Assembly: GCF_016859285.1 (NCBI RefSeq)
Contig: NC_053422.1
Location: 11,517,501 to 11,581,500 of the forward strand
Reading direction: 5' to 3'
Length of the DNA: 64,000 nt
From: Xiphias gladius
Lineage: Eukaryota; Chordata; Actinopteri; Istiophoriformes; Xiphiidae
Part shown: piece after piece, positions 35,979 through 49,500 of the stretch
Position numbering within the stretch: position 1 is the first letter of the stretch
How the letters are laid out: each line of letters begins with the position of its first letter
Notes under the pieces: model-generated
Databases searched by the model: none
Seen by the model: the letters and a program-made list of their open reading frames with translations, nothing else
What the model was told of the DNA's origin: nothing
Program-made: the position numbers and the translations under genes

Positions 35979-38900
35979 ACTCACATGATTTTGATCCCAT
36001 CCGGTCAGATAGAGTTTGTATGTGAGGAAATCCCCCATGCCTCTCTCCTCCATCTCTTTCTCCAGCACCTGCAGGAGGTCGGCAAACCACTCAAAGGCGT
36101 GTGTTTCTCGGCAAAGCCAATAAAAGTATATCTGAAACGAGGAAGCGATCGCAGGAGTGTTAAACAATTATCCTCCCGCGGAATAGTTGTCGATGCTGCT
36201 TATTGCCCTCTAACATTATGGGATTGTGAAGACACGCAGTTCTTTGTATTTCGGAGACAATAACAGGACCTGTTTCACATCAGTCACTGATGGCGGTGTG
36301 TCATTGTGAAACGCATACACAGGCCATTGGATTGTTACCTTTCTGGTGCGCAGCTTAGGGTTTGAGTCTTTGAACTTGTACCAGATAGACTTGAGAATGG
36401 AGGCAAAGGGAGTGACTCCGATGCCGGCACCGACCAGCATGCTGACCTCGTAGTCGAACACATCCTCGCTGGCCGTGCCAAAAGGTCCATCCACACCCAT
36501 TCTGAGGAAAAACGACAGGTTAAAGTGTTTTATCAGAGTAAATAAACGGATAAATCGGGATTTAAAAATACACACGCAAGCACACCCCAGTGGCATCTGG
36601 ACTCATTTTTGTGAGGCAGTCAATAGTTTTGACCCTGATGAGGTATAAATATGAGTCATGGAAATGTTGATATATTAGGTGGGTTGTATTACCTTTCATC
36701 TTGTGTTTGTGCTTGGTTTTGTTTTGGGCACAGATAATTTGTCTTCAATTTCTTCTGTTTGTCTAATCTGGGGTTCAAAGTTCAGTGTTGCCCTTGGAAC
36801 AAACGTGTTCATTCAATGTTTGTTTTTTTAATTGCGAAAAAAATTGCAGCATTGGATCGATGCTCCCTAGCACAGCACGCCATTTATAGCCTGAGCTGGT
36901 TCACATAGCTCATCCGTAGATAGGCCTTTGCACAAATACACATTACACAAAACACAAGCAATGACACAATAATCTCACCACAAGGTCCATTAAGTGGCTG
37001 CTCTGGAGCTTTCGACCATATCGTATACTTTCTTTCTTAGCGTTTAAGCCAACATGGTAAAGAAGTCTTAAGGTAACCAGGGGAAAAAAAAAAAAAAAAG
37101 GAAATTTGAACGTTTACTCTTCCATGACTGGAAGACAAACTGGACAAACTCCATCTGCTGACACTGATGTGATGTGATCGAAAGCGCCAGAAAAGTATTG
37201 CTGCTCTCTGGCTTTTCACCTCATATGGTCAACATCATAAATAAAACATCAAACATAAAGTGACATTTTGTTGGAAGTGTTAACGCTATTTCAACATTCA
37301 AAAAAGGGGAAACAGTTTGAATGTGTCCTCTATATGTGTATGTTTATGTCTTGTGTAAGAACAACACCGCAGAAAATGTCCCCTGTTCTTTAAAATGTTT
37401 ATTTATACTTCCAACTTTGTTGGTTTTATTTGTGTACTCGTAATGTATTCAGGCGGCAGGACATTTGTTTGGAACCTCTGGCAATATTTGAGGTGTGGGT
37501 CGAGTGGTTTATGATGATTTTTTTCAAATCTCTTTGTGAATATGCAAATCCTTCCCTCTTAAAAAACTGCACAAAAAGGACCAAACTGCCTCTAAAAACA
37601 GACCAATGGGTAAAGAATGGTGATTTCCAACCATAGTGCCTGCATAGTAAAGACATTATTTTCAGATTGTTCCTTTTTTTGTTTGTTTGTTTTTGTTTTT
37701 TTTTTAAAAAGGAAACAGAAGTAGCAGTACTTACTTTGGTCCCTGTGTTCCTTCCGGTAGCTGCTGCATGATGCTGATGAGTTTGTCGGTCCAGTCTCCG
37801 GCCGAGCGGATGTGGACGCTGAAGAAGTCCTCCTCGGGAGCGGAGGTCATGGTGAACGGGTGCCACTCCAGCTGAGAGATGGCGGGGCAGTTGAGGAAGA
37901 CGTACTGACCCACCTCCATCTTGAAACCGTTCTTCACCAGCTGCAGCTCCAGCACTTTGGACGGTCGCATCACGATCTGAGAGTGAAGCAAAGAATTAAG
38001 AGACTGTAACCTCACCCGCGAAGCAAAGTCGGAAGCCAGCAGGTGGATCACGAATCCAACGTACCTTCCTGTATCTGACTGTCTGCATGTAACGGATGAA
38101 GCGCAGCAGACGTTCACAAAGATACAGGATCATTGGGCCAATCACCCACATCCAGGTCTATGAAAAAAATAAAATAAAAGCAAGGAAAATTGTGATTCAT
38201 TACAGACAATTCAGTCGTGAAGCTTTTATTGTTGCGGTAATTAAGTAATTTGAAGTTGAAAAAGACAAACCTGCGGGAACCCTCCTGCAAACTGAGGGAT
38301 TGGACACTCAGGAATCCGTCCCCATTCATCACTGCGGTCCTTACAAAAGGTGAAGTTGTGTGGTGGATCTGTCTGCTGTTGACTCCGAACAATGCGTCTG
38401 CAGATGAAACACACGAGTAAAAACCAGCGTGCAATAACAACAAACCTCCACCACGGCCCATCGGAAGAAGACAACAACGTTCCCCCTCACCCGGCTCCGT
38501 GAAAGACGAGGCCAGCGTAGAAGATGATGAAGAGATGATGCGTGTACCAGAAGACCTCAAAGTAGCTGCGTCTGATGACCTCCATCGAGGAGGTGATGAT
38601 GAGGATGAGGGCCAGGGTGATGATGACGCCCGTGAGGCCGGCGATGGTGGTGAAGACAAAGTAGGTGGGAATCTGCTGCAGATCCTGAGACACAAGAAGA
38701 AGAAGAAGAAGAAGAACGGAGCGACAATGTGGACACGTGAGCTTTTGTTTCCGAGAACAAGAGGAGGGAAGATGATGGAGAAGGTAAGGTTTGAAGATGC
38801 GGCTTTTGTCTCCTTTGCCCGCCAGATATTTTGATACCCAGACAGCGTGTTAGCCACATCAGCGGCACGGATCCCTGTATGGGACATTTATAGTCCCAAG

Positions 38901-41379
38901 AGGACTAGTTTTACGGACTTTGGTCATCTCTTGACTTTTTAAATCTAGCAGCACCATGAGGTTGACATTTTTGGTTTTAAGTGAAATGTCTCTCTCTGTT
39001 AAGAGTATTTCCACTTTGGGATACTTTAATGACACAACATTTTAAAATGGGGAAAAAATTTCCATTTTCGCTCCATTACATTTATCTGACGGCAAGTTTA
39101 TGGTTATAGCTTGTTTTTCAGATACAAAATTTACATTCTATGTGAGATAAATAATGCTTTTGCCATGTTAAACATTGTGTAAATGTGAAATAACACACTT
39201 TCCTAAAAATAAATAAATTAAAAAACAAAACAAACCAAAAAAAGCAAGAAAAAGCAAGAAAATTCCTGAAACGGGAGATACGAGGGGATTCTAATTTTCA
39301 GTCTCCACATTTGGGAATTTGACTTATTTCCCTGTGATGGTTTCATCGTAATTAGCCGGTGACTTACGATGTCCGTTTTGCGGATTGGGTTCAGGTAAGT
39401 GGTGTTCTCTGTGTCCTCCAGGTTGGAAAGGGCGGTGCTGAGTTTGTCATAAACTCCTTGTCTGCTGTTGTTGTACCACTCCACGTTCAGCAAGTGGGCG
39501 ATCATATGAACGGCTGTTCCGAGCACAAAGGGGAGACAAGTTACTGCGGTTTAGTTAATAGAGTCATGTTTAGTCATGCACACAAACGCTGGTAATTTGG
39601 ACTTGTGTTCTAAAAATGTTGCAGTCGCTTTAATCGAGGCCAAGATTTCCTCTTATTTCTTAACAGGAAATATAGTGAAAACACTTTTAAAAACATACCC
39701 CGGGTCAATATTTATTTTGGGCTAGGTTTCCTCTCACCAAAGAAAACCACAACCCTTCTTATCGTTTTGACTTCTGTGTGTATTTCTCTTTGTCTATGTG
39801 CGTGGTTAGTAGGAAAAATAGTGGGAAGGCAGAAAGAAAATCGTTATCTGTGTCACATTTGAAAGAAAACATCAGTTTTGGTGTGAAGTTAATCTATTTT
39901 TCATGCACCACACCCGAGAACAAAAAGCATAGTGCATCTAGTCAGAGCGGAAACTCTCAGAATCTGTTAATGTATATTGTTTCACATTTGTTTGATTTTG
40001 TTTTGTTTCTCTCTCGCTCCTTCTCTTTTTTCTTCATGAAGAAACGTATACCGGGGGACAAAGATTCAATGCCACATTGCGCCAAATGAACAACAATGGC
40101 ACTTGTAAAATGAGGAGCACGCTACAACCACCCACACAAACATAAACGTTGGCAGCCGATGAAACCGGTGTTCGTTAAAGCCGTTTCTAATGCTGCAACT
40201 TCAGGGTTGTTAAAATATCTGCAGAAGAGGGATAAACCGAAACTATTCTCGAAATGCATTCTGGCAGAGGTCAAGAGTGAATGAGAAACACGTGCATCAC
40301 CTGTCATCAGCGCTATCATGTACGCCACCAGCTTGTGGAAACTCAGATTTTTGTCCAGTTGTTTCCTCATTGTTCTGCCGCAACACTGAAAAGATAAAGA
40401 AATCGAGGAAAGGTTAAGTAAAATATCACACCTAACCTGTGTCAAGTACCGAGGGGGTATTATGGAAACCATGACTGGTCTCTTCCTGGAGGGGATTTTA
40501 CAGTCATATATGTTGGTAATGTGTAAAGCTGATACTCCTCTTTGTTTTACTCATTTAATGCGCTCAAATAGCACAGGATTGATCAAAAAGACCCTTTACG
40601 AAGCCTCCCCAGTCCCACACTGAGAGAGTAATATAATTATCCTCAGTTAATATTAAACATAACTTTGTTTGTATATCTACTGCGTCTTTCATGCAGCGGC
40701 GCAGCCCAACTTGCTTCACTAAACACACACAAATCTGTCAAAAGAGGAAACTAATTTCAGCAAAAAACTAGAGGAAAGATAAGCCCGAACAAGAGAACAA
40801 AGCAAGTAAAGAGAGGAAAATAAAAGAGAGGGCTGTGAAATTATCGAAATTATGTTTCATGGACGGACAGTTGTCAAACTAGTTGTGCAAAGGCGACCTT
40901 TAAAAGGATAATGAGAGTAACTGGTGCACCTCGCCCTCCTACAACTTGTAAAACATTACTGCGTTACCATGAATGAGCCTCGGATCAGAGACAGCAGGTT
41001 CCTGCACACCGGCAGCAGGATCAGCAGGCAGTTGAAATTGAGGACAGCTGCAGGCGCTCTGGCCCAGGCCAAGGCAGACTGAAATTAAAAAACAAAACAA
41101 ATAAACACACACACGTATTTATTAATCAGTCTGACTCTCAGAAAAGCCTCTACTCTGCTACATTTATCTGACAGCTACTCGTTAGTTACGTTAAATTTAC
41201 TTTACCCCTCAGACACACACACAAAAAAAGAAAAAGAAAAAAAAAAAGAAAAGAAACCCAAGCAGGTTGGGGGCCTTTATCACTATTGTTTGCAGTTCCA
41301 CCCAAGAGAGATTTCCACATGGTTTCCTTTAAGTAACTGCTAAAGGCCCAAAGAGGTAACATTTGTAAGTATTTCAGGG

Positions 41380-41444
<65 letters not shown>

Positions 41445-42155
41445 GACAATTCCTGAGAACGGAGAAAAGCAGAACTTTGTCTTGTTTCTTGTTCTAATAA
41501 TGTCATAAATAATAAATAGATCAGTTAGAAGGGCCATTTTTCTGCAGAGGAGTAACGTAACTTTTGATACCTTTAAGTACGTTTTGCTGATATTTCTTTA
41601 AGAGTTTGAATGCAGGACTCTCACTTGTAATGGAACTTTTTTTTTTTTTTTTTTTTTTCCCCCCCACATTGTTGCATTGGTGCTTTTACTTGTGTCAGAG
41701 ACCCGAATCAAAGTAACGGACCGAGCGTGACATCGGACACCTGCTCCCGGAGGAGGTGCTGAGGCTCTCTCCCCCTCTCTCTCCCTCTCTCTCGCTCTTT
41801 ACTCACCCCTAAAAGGTGGCGCGTGTAGAAAAACTGATCCCCCAAATCGTAGAAGAGGTAAAACCAGACGAAAAGAAAGGTGTTGATGCCCATCCAGACC
41901 ACCTGTAAACAGAGCCAGCATCATGTCCCCGACACAAAATTATCGCAGGCTTTCATGGCGAAATGCATTTTAATCCCAAAGAGTGGGATTGCCCGGAAGA
42001 TGCAGGGGTCGTGGATTTATTTATGTATTTTACTTATTTATTTTTGGAGACGCACAAAAGCCGCGCGTAAAGACGGCATTCTGCGTGTAGTGTACGCACG
42101 GGGCACTCACCAGTATGAAGGCCGTGAGACCGTGGTTGATGATCCAGTTGCCCAT
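34919..42155 (-). CDS. nox1: NADPH oxidase 1
   Basis: Membrane flavocytochrome that passes electrons from NADPH through FAD and two hemes to O2, producing superoxide. Exons (minus): 42111-42155, 41807-41902, 40968-41078, 40301-40385, 39368-39513, 38491-38684, 38271-38397, 38065-38157, 37735-37976, 36339-36501, 35985-36131, 35709-35833, 34919-35045. The total is 1701 nt, 566 aa (human NOX1 564), every junction GT-AG and in phase. Starts [10 protein letters not shown]. Heme-ligand histidines are present at H101 and H115 and as the THH (210-211) and FHG (223) positions. FAD site [17 protein letters not shown] sites [37 protein letters not shown]-terminus FYFNKENF. An NFT sequon lies in the exon 7 loop. 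The [15 protein letters not shown] ending and gene order favour nox1 over cybb (NOX2). All key residues seen are intact. Confidence 0.96.
35121..35625. repeat. Dispersed repeat, GTACTTCTTCCACCACTG family
   Basis: In nox1 intron 12. It carries AGTGGTGGAGAGTAACT, ACTTCTACTCCGCTCCATTT and ACTTTTACTACATTAAGTA blocks shared with copies at 41.1, 50.7, 53.3 and 63.7 kb. No ORF. Confidence 0.65.
35928..35984. repeat. (AC)n microsatellite abutting the nox1 exon 11 donor
   Basis: On the nox1 strand the intron starts GTGAGTGTGTGAGTGTGTGT, so the repeat begins at the 5' splice site itself. Confidence 0.95.
41130..41720. repeat. Degraded copy of the GTACTTCTTCCACCACTG repeat, split by simple repeats
   Basis: In nox1 intron 2. 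The CTCTACTCTGCTACATTTAT and TTTAAGTACGTTTTGCTGA blocks match the family. An A/TA run (41381-41440) and a T run (about 41638-41658) interrupt it. Confidence 0.5.
41381..41440. repeat. Poly(A)/(TA)n microsatellite
   Basis: An A run continues into about 23 TA units, in nox1 intron 2. Confidence 0.95.
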
Positions 42156-42223
42156 GTCGAGCGCGTCGCCTCCGACCGCAATCGGCTTGCCTGCATCCTC
42201 AGGGCTGCGCCGGCCCCTTCTAC

Positions 42224-42230
42224 CTTATAA
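42224..42230 (-). promoter_or_regulatory. nox1: TATA-like box of nox1
   Basis: TTATAAG on the minus strand about 70 nt upstream of the nox1 ATG, preceded by a run of G. It is a plausible core promoter with a start near 42195-42200. Sequence match only. Confidence 0.4.
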
Positions 42231-42601
42231 CCCCCCCCCCACCCCACCCACGGACTCCTCCCTCCCGCACAGGTGACGGGACGCAGCGAAACAAAACTCT
42301 CAGCGAATGAAATTGCGCTGTTGAGATTTCTTTTTTTTTTTTTCTTTTCTTCCACCCCTCAGGACAGGTTTCCTACCAGGGGCAGAATGACCGCATTCCT
42401 ACCTGCTGGACACTCATGTTGGGAAAGTATGTACCAGGAATGAGGAAGTTCCTGTTTCGCCATTCAGGAAGTTTTCCGTCTGCTGGCCGGTGACGCAACC
42501 AGGTTTAATGGGAGAAATAACGTTTTATTGGACGTGTGGGAGCCATGTGTTATTTCTATATGAAGGAAAGGCAAGAATGGGTGTTTGCACATCAGATTAT
42601 T

Positions 42602-42713
42602 TTTATTGGAGTTTCAAGTAATACAGCAGGAGTCAAGGCACTGAACGAACAGTGACAAAACATTAAAAATAAGCAAAATGTGAAAGCACTTCAGTTATGT
42701 AGAGCCTTTTATT
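42602..42713 (-). terminator. xkrx: Candidate xkrx polyadenylation signals
   Basis: AATAAA on the minus strand at 42602-42607 and 42708-42713, 0.8-0.9 kb past the xkrx stop and about 450 bp upstream of the nox1 ATG. Which one is used cannot be told. Confidence 0.4.
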
Positions 42714-42952
42714 ATTATTATTATTAAAGGACACATGCCTGATATTACCTAAAGGTTTTTGTAAGTATTTCAACTGAATAATTCACTTTTCGTGGCTATT
42801 TATAAAACTAAAACCTGTTTCCGTTTTTTTTTTTTCAAGTCAAGGCAACCAGACCGGACAATGAACAACACACGGCATTCATCACAGCAGGTTTATACAG
42901 TTGGAATGAGGAAGATAAATTCTTCTTGTAACCTGTTCTTGTCCTCCCTCGG

Positions 42953-42985
42953 TTTTATTTATTTATTTATTTATTTATTTATATA
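42953..42985. repeat. (TTTA)n microsatellite
   Basis: About seven TTTA units, in the probable xkrx 3' UTR. Confidence 0.9.
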
Positions 42986-43502
42986 TTTCTTGTCTGTATA
43001 GTGCAGATGCAAACCTGTGCAAAAGGGGCCTTTCATGGTGTGAAAACCTCCAAGAGGAGGTAAACTGGGTGCGTCCCGGTCGGTCTTTCGGGCACTTCGG
43101 ACACACCTGGCACGTTTCCCCACACACCTGGCTCAGTCCTGTACCCGACCCCCTGCTCCTCTCTCAAGGCAGCCTTTGTGCATCACTGCATATCTGGACG
43201 TGTGACATTCTTTGGTAAAACCAGGGCCCCGCGGTGCCCTAAAGACATCGGGAGTTAACCTAAATCCCTCTCAGAACCATGAACGGGTCAAGCTTTGTGC
43301 ACTGAAGAGAAAAGTCAAAAGTTTGTTCTGTAACAAATCACCTTGCCTACTCGCAAAAAACAAAATCATCCTGGTTTTTGTAAAACTGCTTGAGGCCTCG
43401 TGCCCCCTACATCGCCAGCGTCACGCCTCGCTATTCCCAGGATGCATTTCTACATTAGAGAACTTCAGCTCTGTTAACATAAATCCTCAGATAGCCCCCC
43501 TC

Positions 43503-46500
43503 TCAGGCTGCTTCCATCATGTCTTCAACAATAGCAGTCTCCCGAACCCCCAGCTGACCGGTGAGGTCGAGGGGTTGGGAATTTTGCGATTCCAGCAGCT
43601 CCAGCGGCTCCTCCGGCACCAGCACCATGGTGGCTGCAGTGGAGTACGAGGGCGGCGGCGGCTTCCCTCGCCTCCCCCTCCCTCCCCGACTCCCTATACG
43701 ACAGCAGACACAGTGCAGGCAGTCGTGCACGTTGTACTTGAAGAGGCGTCTGCAGGGGTGGCAGAACTGATAGAAGAGCAGCATGAAGAGCACAGCCAGG
43801 CTGTAGCAGATCAGCAGCTGGACGCACAGCAGCAGGGCGCACACGTACTCGTAGAAGTCCGACTTGAAGTAGTACCAGAGCGTGATGAGGAGGAAATTCT
43901 CAACGAAGCGTCCGCAGTAGTAGATGGCCAGGCGGCCCCAGCGCTGCTTCCTCTCGATGAGCTCTCGGTGGGAGAGGTCCAGCTGCACTGCCGACCAGCA
44001 GAAGACGTTGATGCAGGCGTAGAGCAGCGTGAACATGCACAGCACCACCGTGGTGCCCAGCTTCGAGAAGTTTTTCTCCACGTTCTCCGTCAGCGAGCCT
44101 TTCCTGGCCCAGAACTCAGCCCAAGGGAGGAAGAAGAAAAAGAGCAGGTTAGCCAGGCCCACAAGGATAACCCAGTGTGTGAGCGCCGTGCTGAAGAGAA
44201 CCAGAGTGGAGATCCGGGTGGCAATCTCCAAACCCCTCCACAGGATCATGCACAGGTAGGCTGCAGGACGCAGCCGCACCTTGTAGTCGTCGTATCTGAT
44301 CTGGATGGCCAGAACGCTGCACACCACAGCCCCGTATACGACGGAGATCAGGGTGATGATCATCAGAGCCACTGTGAACGCAGACAGAAGTCACGTGTCA
44401 CCCGTCAATAATGTTAACAGCAGCACATCACTGCGCATTCAAAGACAGGTCGTTACTAAAGCCGGCCTGTGTAATTCTGCTGAGCTGTGGCTACTGTGAA
44501 AGGTGAATGCTAAAAACATCGAGTAACAGTCCCACAAGAAGCCGGTGACCCGACTGAGCTCTAACATCCTACATACAACGATATCTATCTAAAGTTTGTC
44601 AACATAAGCCACCAGACCAAGTAACAATGTAGCAGCAAAAGCGCTGAATGTTCAATTGTTTTATTCGTAAGAGGGAGAATGTGTCGTTTTCCCTTTTGAA
44701 ATTTACACACTTTCGCTTTGAGGATCTTGAGTTGAAAAACTCTCAACTCTCATAATTCAGTGTAAGACGATCAAATGTAAAACCGTGGGAAGCAAAAGTA
44801 GTTCAGGTAAGAAAAGTAACCTCTTCCTGCCTGTGTTACACTAGTGTTTCAGTTTACTATGACACAGATCTCCCCACAAATCTCCAATCTGATAATGACA
44901 AAGTAAAAAAACAAACAAAAACAACTCTGTACACATTGGCTTCTTGATAACTGCAGAGAGAAAAAAAACGTTTTAACTAGGTTATATGAGGTTATTCAAA
45001 ATCTTTCAACCTCGACTTAACTGCTTTTACATACACTGCAAAAACTGGCAGTGACATTTACTTTTATTTGTACAGTATTCATTCAAAAGGATGAGTCAGT
45101 GTCTTTAAAGGAAGCTAACCTCACAGAATTTAATATTTTAATCAGCTGTAGAGCTATTTCAAGCTTGCCAAAAACTTGAATTCAGGATGTAACACTGTCA
45201 AGTGGAGATTTTTTTATAAGGATACACATATAATGGCTCAGTAGCCTTAACCTTAACCACTCGATCATCCTTACATCTCAAAGGTAGGATGTATTTCTCC
45301 TGGATGGTGGCGTACAGCTGGAGGGTCAGTTGAGGCGTGGAGCCCAGAAACGCCTGAATGACCGCCGTGCGTTTGAAGGCGTTCCTGTGGGTGGCCAGGT
45401 TGCGCTCCGACTGGCCAATCTCCCATTCCATGGGCGTCCCCTCCCCTTTCTTTAGACTGATCTTCCTGGAGATGGTGACGTAAGGCTCCTCCTTTTTACC
45501 CGCCTTGAAATAGACCACGAGAGCCTCGAAACACCTGGGGAGGCGAGAGCGGAAGGAGTGAGAGTGGAGTGATGTTTTCACACTGGTAGAGGGCAGTGCA
45601 GTGCTATTTTTAAGTCACAGCACACAAGACTGGATGTTAGGTTGTATTGTGTCTTTAACATCAACAAATAATCATCATAATGAATATGTAAGAGCAACAT
45701 AGTCCACAGAGCAAACAAATAAGTAGAATCAGTATCAGGCGTAAAATGTCAGCAGTTCGTTGTTGCATCTAGTTTTCAGTCTTGGAACTGAAAATGAGAT
45801 GTTTGTTTGTTTGTTTATCATGGACACAACACTGATCTCGGAAAAGTTGTCCCATGTGAGAGGTCCATCATAAACAGACCTTTCGTTGTAAACCGCAGCT
45901 GAACAAACACGAGAGCTGTGATGAGGCTCCACCAGAGGGCAGCCGGAAGAAAGAAATCACAGTTCCCTGCGGCCTGGATGATTGAACTGAAAATCTGTGG
46001 GTGTGGTTCTTTTAACATTTGCAAGGTAAACACTCTCTGTGTGCGGACACGGGGGGAAATCTATACCATTCATGAGGAGGGAGACGGGTTTTTCCACCTT
46101 CGGAGCTGAAAAAAAAGGTTCTGTACAAGAGGTACAAAGAGGAAAGTGTTTGAATCCTCAACAAGTACGGGGGACAGTCAAAACCTGAGTTATTAAAATC
46201 ATTTCAGAACCAAATACTCAAGCTGCAGCAAGGAAACTCTCTAAACTGGAAGTGCAAGGTTTGCACCTGCCAGCAACAAAATGAGAGCATTATAAACCCC
46301 TGAATAACGTAAGATAATGTAAGATAAAATGTAGCTCACAGCGCTGCACATCTGCGTTCAACACACAAACCCAGCTCTCTGAGGATTCCCACAGCTACAC
46401 TCAATCTCACATCACTGTGCTGGAATGTTATCCTTTTACTTCGAAATCTCCAACTTTGGACATAAAACGTAGCGGCTCAGGAAATCCCACACGAATCTGC

Positions 46501-49500
46501 TCACCCACGATTCAGCTATGTGCTGTCCTGACCCCGCAGCGTCAGCAGACAGATATTTTCAGACACTGTTGCTGCAGCTGCCGCTTGCTGTACTTTTTCC
46601 TTACAGTGCAAATACGGCACAGTGCCAAGCTTCCACACCGATCCCTGAAACCGCGTTTGGCCCCGACGTTAGAGGCTGGCTTGGGAAATCTTATTATTTG
46701 CGAGCGGGGCTCTTATCTCTACACAAGCACACACACACTCACACACACACGCCCTCAGAGTATATTCACTCCCAGACTGTTAAGTCACAGGCGCTCGGCT
46801 TTATTGTACAAGGTTTACAACAGAGCAACAGAGAAGTCACCAAAAGCCGATTTACGGACAACCTTTCCCAGGGAGCTCTGCGAGCACAGCGAGCCAGCGT
46901 GCACTTAGGATTCAGTGAAGCGACTGGGAGGCAGACTGGATTTCACTTAGGGGAAGAAAAAAAAAACAGCATTACTAATGAATGCATTAGCCAAGAGAAT
47001 CAATACAGTATTCTGACTTCCAAGGCAGTGTCTCATGGAGGAAACGCATGGGCAGCTGCTCTGTATTTGCAGTTTAAACATGCAATCGGTTCCCTCAGTG
47101 TGACAACAGCAGTACAGTGTCTCAATCAAACTGAGTGAAGATGTCAAAAGACTCCTGTGACAACTGACACTCTCTGACTTATGGGCGGGCAGAGCATTCA
47201 GGAAATTCTTTCAACAGCTCTTTAGCAAGATCATCCTGTTTTGGTCTCTCGGGATTACCCCACGAGGGTCATCACGCTCACTAACACGGCCTCGTCGGGC
47301 TGTGGAGGGTTTGTCAGACACTTAAGAGACGCAAAACAAGAAGCTCTGCGTGCTGAGACGGCTCCGAGCCGGCGGAGTAATTAAGCAGTTTCTGTCCCTG
47401 CTTTGGGAGCGGGATCTTATACTTAAGGAAACAAGTCAAGACAAGGTCCAGCCTGCAGCACATAACCCGACCGTCCTTCTCACATCGGCTGCATGTCTTC
47501 TGTTAGACTCCAACACAACCAAAACAAGGTTGATATGCAGTTCTCTGTGCAAAATGTGAATTTCAGTTCCCCTTTTGATAGCACACATGGTATGTTTGGT
47601 TGTGAAGCCAGAAGATCAGCCATTACAACACCCCTTAGTCATACAGGAAAACTCCCATCTGAGCCAAGACGGAGCAGAGGGGATTTGTTTGCAGCGGCGC
47701 AGCATGGAATAAGAAGAGCTGGAAATGAGACGGAGGAGCAGAAACAGAACAGAATTAACGATAATGTAATAACAATCCCACACGTTGCCTCCTGGCTGCA
47801 TTGAAAGCATGCATCAGAGACGTTCCAGCTCAGTGCAACTGCAAGAAGATGACGCGGCAAATATTGTTGCAAAGCAGCCAGATTGTTGCGGTTGTTTTAA
47901 TATCACTGGCGTGAGCGGAGCATTCCGAGGTGGAAGGAGACGTGTGCAGGATCATAAACCAGTCTGCGCACCGTAGCTGACAGATGCAGCTGCTTTTGCT
48001 TTTAGGCGATCACCCCCTCCCCAGCAGGACAGTCCTTGATAGTTTGCTTTCTCTTGTTTGCTGTCAGGGATGGAAAAAACAAAAATAAAACTGGCATGGA
48101 TTTAAAGTGCAGTCACTTTCCATGCATCTTCCACTGGATGTCTGCTTCTCGTCATTGTGCTTGTAAATCTTCCTACTTATCTGATGAACCTCAGTCACTG
48201 GCTTCTTGTGGGGACTGTTACTCGACGTTTTAGCATCGTCTGCCAGCAGCTTCCTGGCTGCTCCAGTTTAGTTTCCCCTTTGTTTCCATTTCAGGCAATG
48301 TCCTATTATTTTACCCCTATTTGTATATTAGAAACATATTACGATGGTGTTCATTTTCCATGTTAAGTGCTACCAGATGCTAGATATTAATTGCATGAAT
48401 TAAGGCTTTTATTTTAATGAATGAACAGCGGGCAAGTCAAGGGCAAATCCTTGACTCTGATTGGCTCTCAGAAGTACAAGACGACATTTATCAAGCGACT
48501 TACCCCTACTCACAGCAAAGTGTAAAAGGCTCTTTTAAGAGCAACTCTCAACTGATCACATAGAGACGGAATAACCAATCAGAGTTATGGATTGACCCTA
48601 CAGCTGCCATATTGTACATACTTAAAAAAAAAGATCCTTATACTTTATTCAGTGATTATTCTGCAAAAACATACAAACTTAAGAACATTTTTGGGTCAAG
48701 AGAAGTTTGATAGATAGTTTTTATTACTATGTTTTTGAGTTGGAATAAAAATGACTTTTTACGTTATACTTTTAGCAGTTTGATGATTACGGGCCCCGAT
48801 CTCGTCATCCTCTGGCCCCTCCTCTTGAAAATAAAAAGTCACACGTCAGACTGTCGTCAATAAACATCCGCCACCACTGCCGCCGCTCCACGAGTTCCTC
48901 ATATCAAAAATGTGACATGAACAGTAATGCATTCTTAAAACAACACTGTTAAGCTAGAGACCACATGGGGATCTGGAAAACTACATGCAAACTGAAATGT
49001 TGATACTGCTTTCAGGCAACACTTGAGTATGAGACAGACTCCAGAGCTGCAGGGGGTCTATCTTACCCCTGCGTGTGGCTTTATCTCTGTGTTAATAAAT
49101 AATTATAGACCTGTGGCTTAAACCCCCAATACCACGACCTTGGTATTCAACTATGTATTCAACTGATCTATTCCAGATGCACCGAAAGCTGAGCCACAAA
49201 TGAAGTTATGTATATGCCCTTTTAGCAAGACCTCCTCCTGCAAAGCATCCATCCTGTGGCAAAGTAACCTGCAACTGAAAAGAAGGTTCAGTTTCTTGCC
49301 CTGTAGAAAGAACACACCCTTCAGTTAGCTCTGCCCCCGGTGCTGCGAATTCAGAGCTGCACCTCTAGGCGCTGTGTTGACAAACCGCAGTGAGAAGGTA
49401 TCAAGTGTAGAACTGAACTTCAGACGTCTTAAGCGGGAGTGTACGTCTACGTCTTCCTGCATGAGTCATGATCCGTCAAGCAGGACTCTCAGCTGAGATC

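Noticed and set aside
38114-38887. 257-aa minus-strand ORF
   Set aside because: It crosses nox1 exons 6-8 in the wrong frames; the NOX signatures are in other frames with proper splice sites.
43212-44411. 399-aa plus-strand ORF
   Set aside because: It lies antisense to the last xkrx exon, whose minus-strand frame has clear XK-family motifs; the plus ORF is a shadow of the GC-rich coding exon.
46417-47138. Overlapping plus-strand ORFs of 163 and 206 aa
   Set aside because: Compositionally random, partly AC-repeat, with no splice signals or family motifs; they lie in xkrx intron 1.
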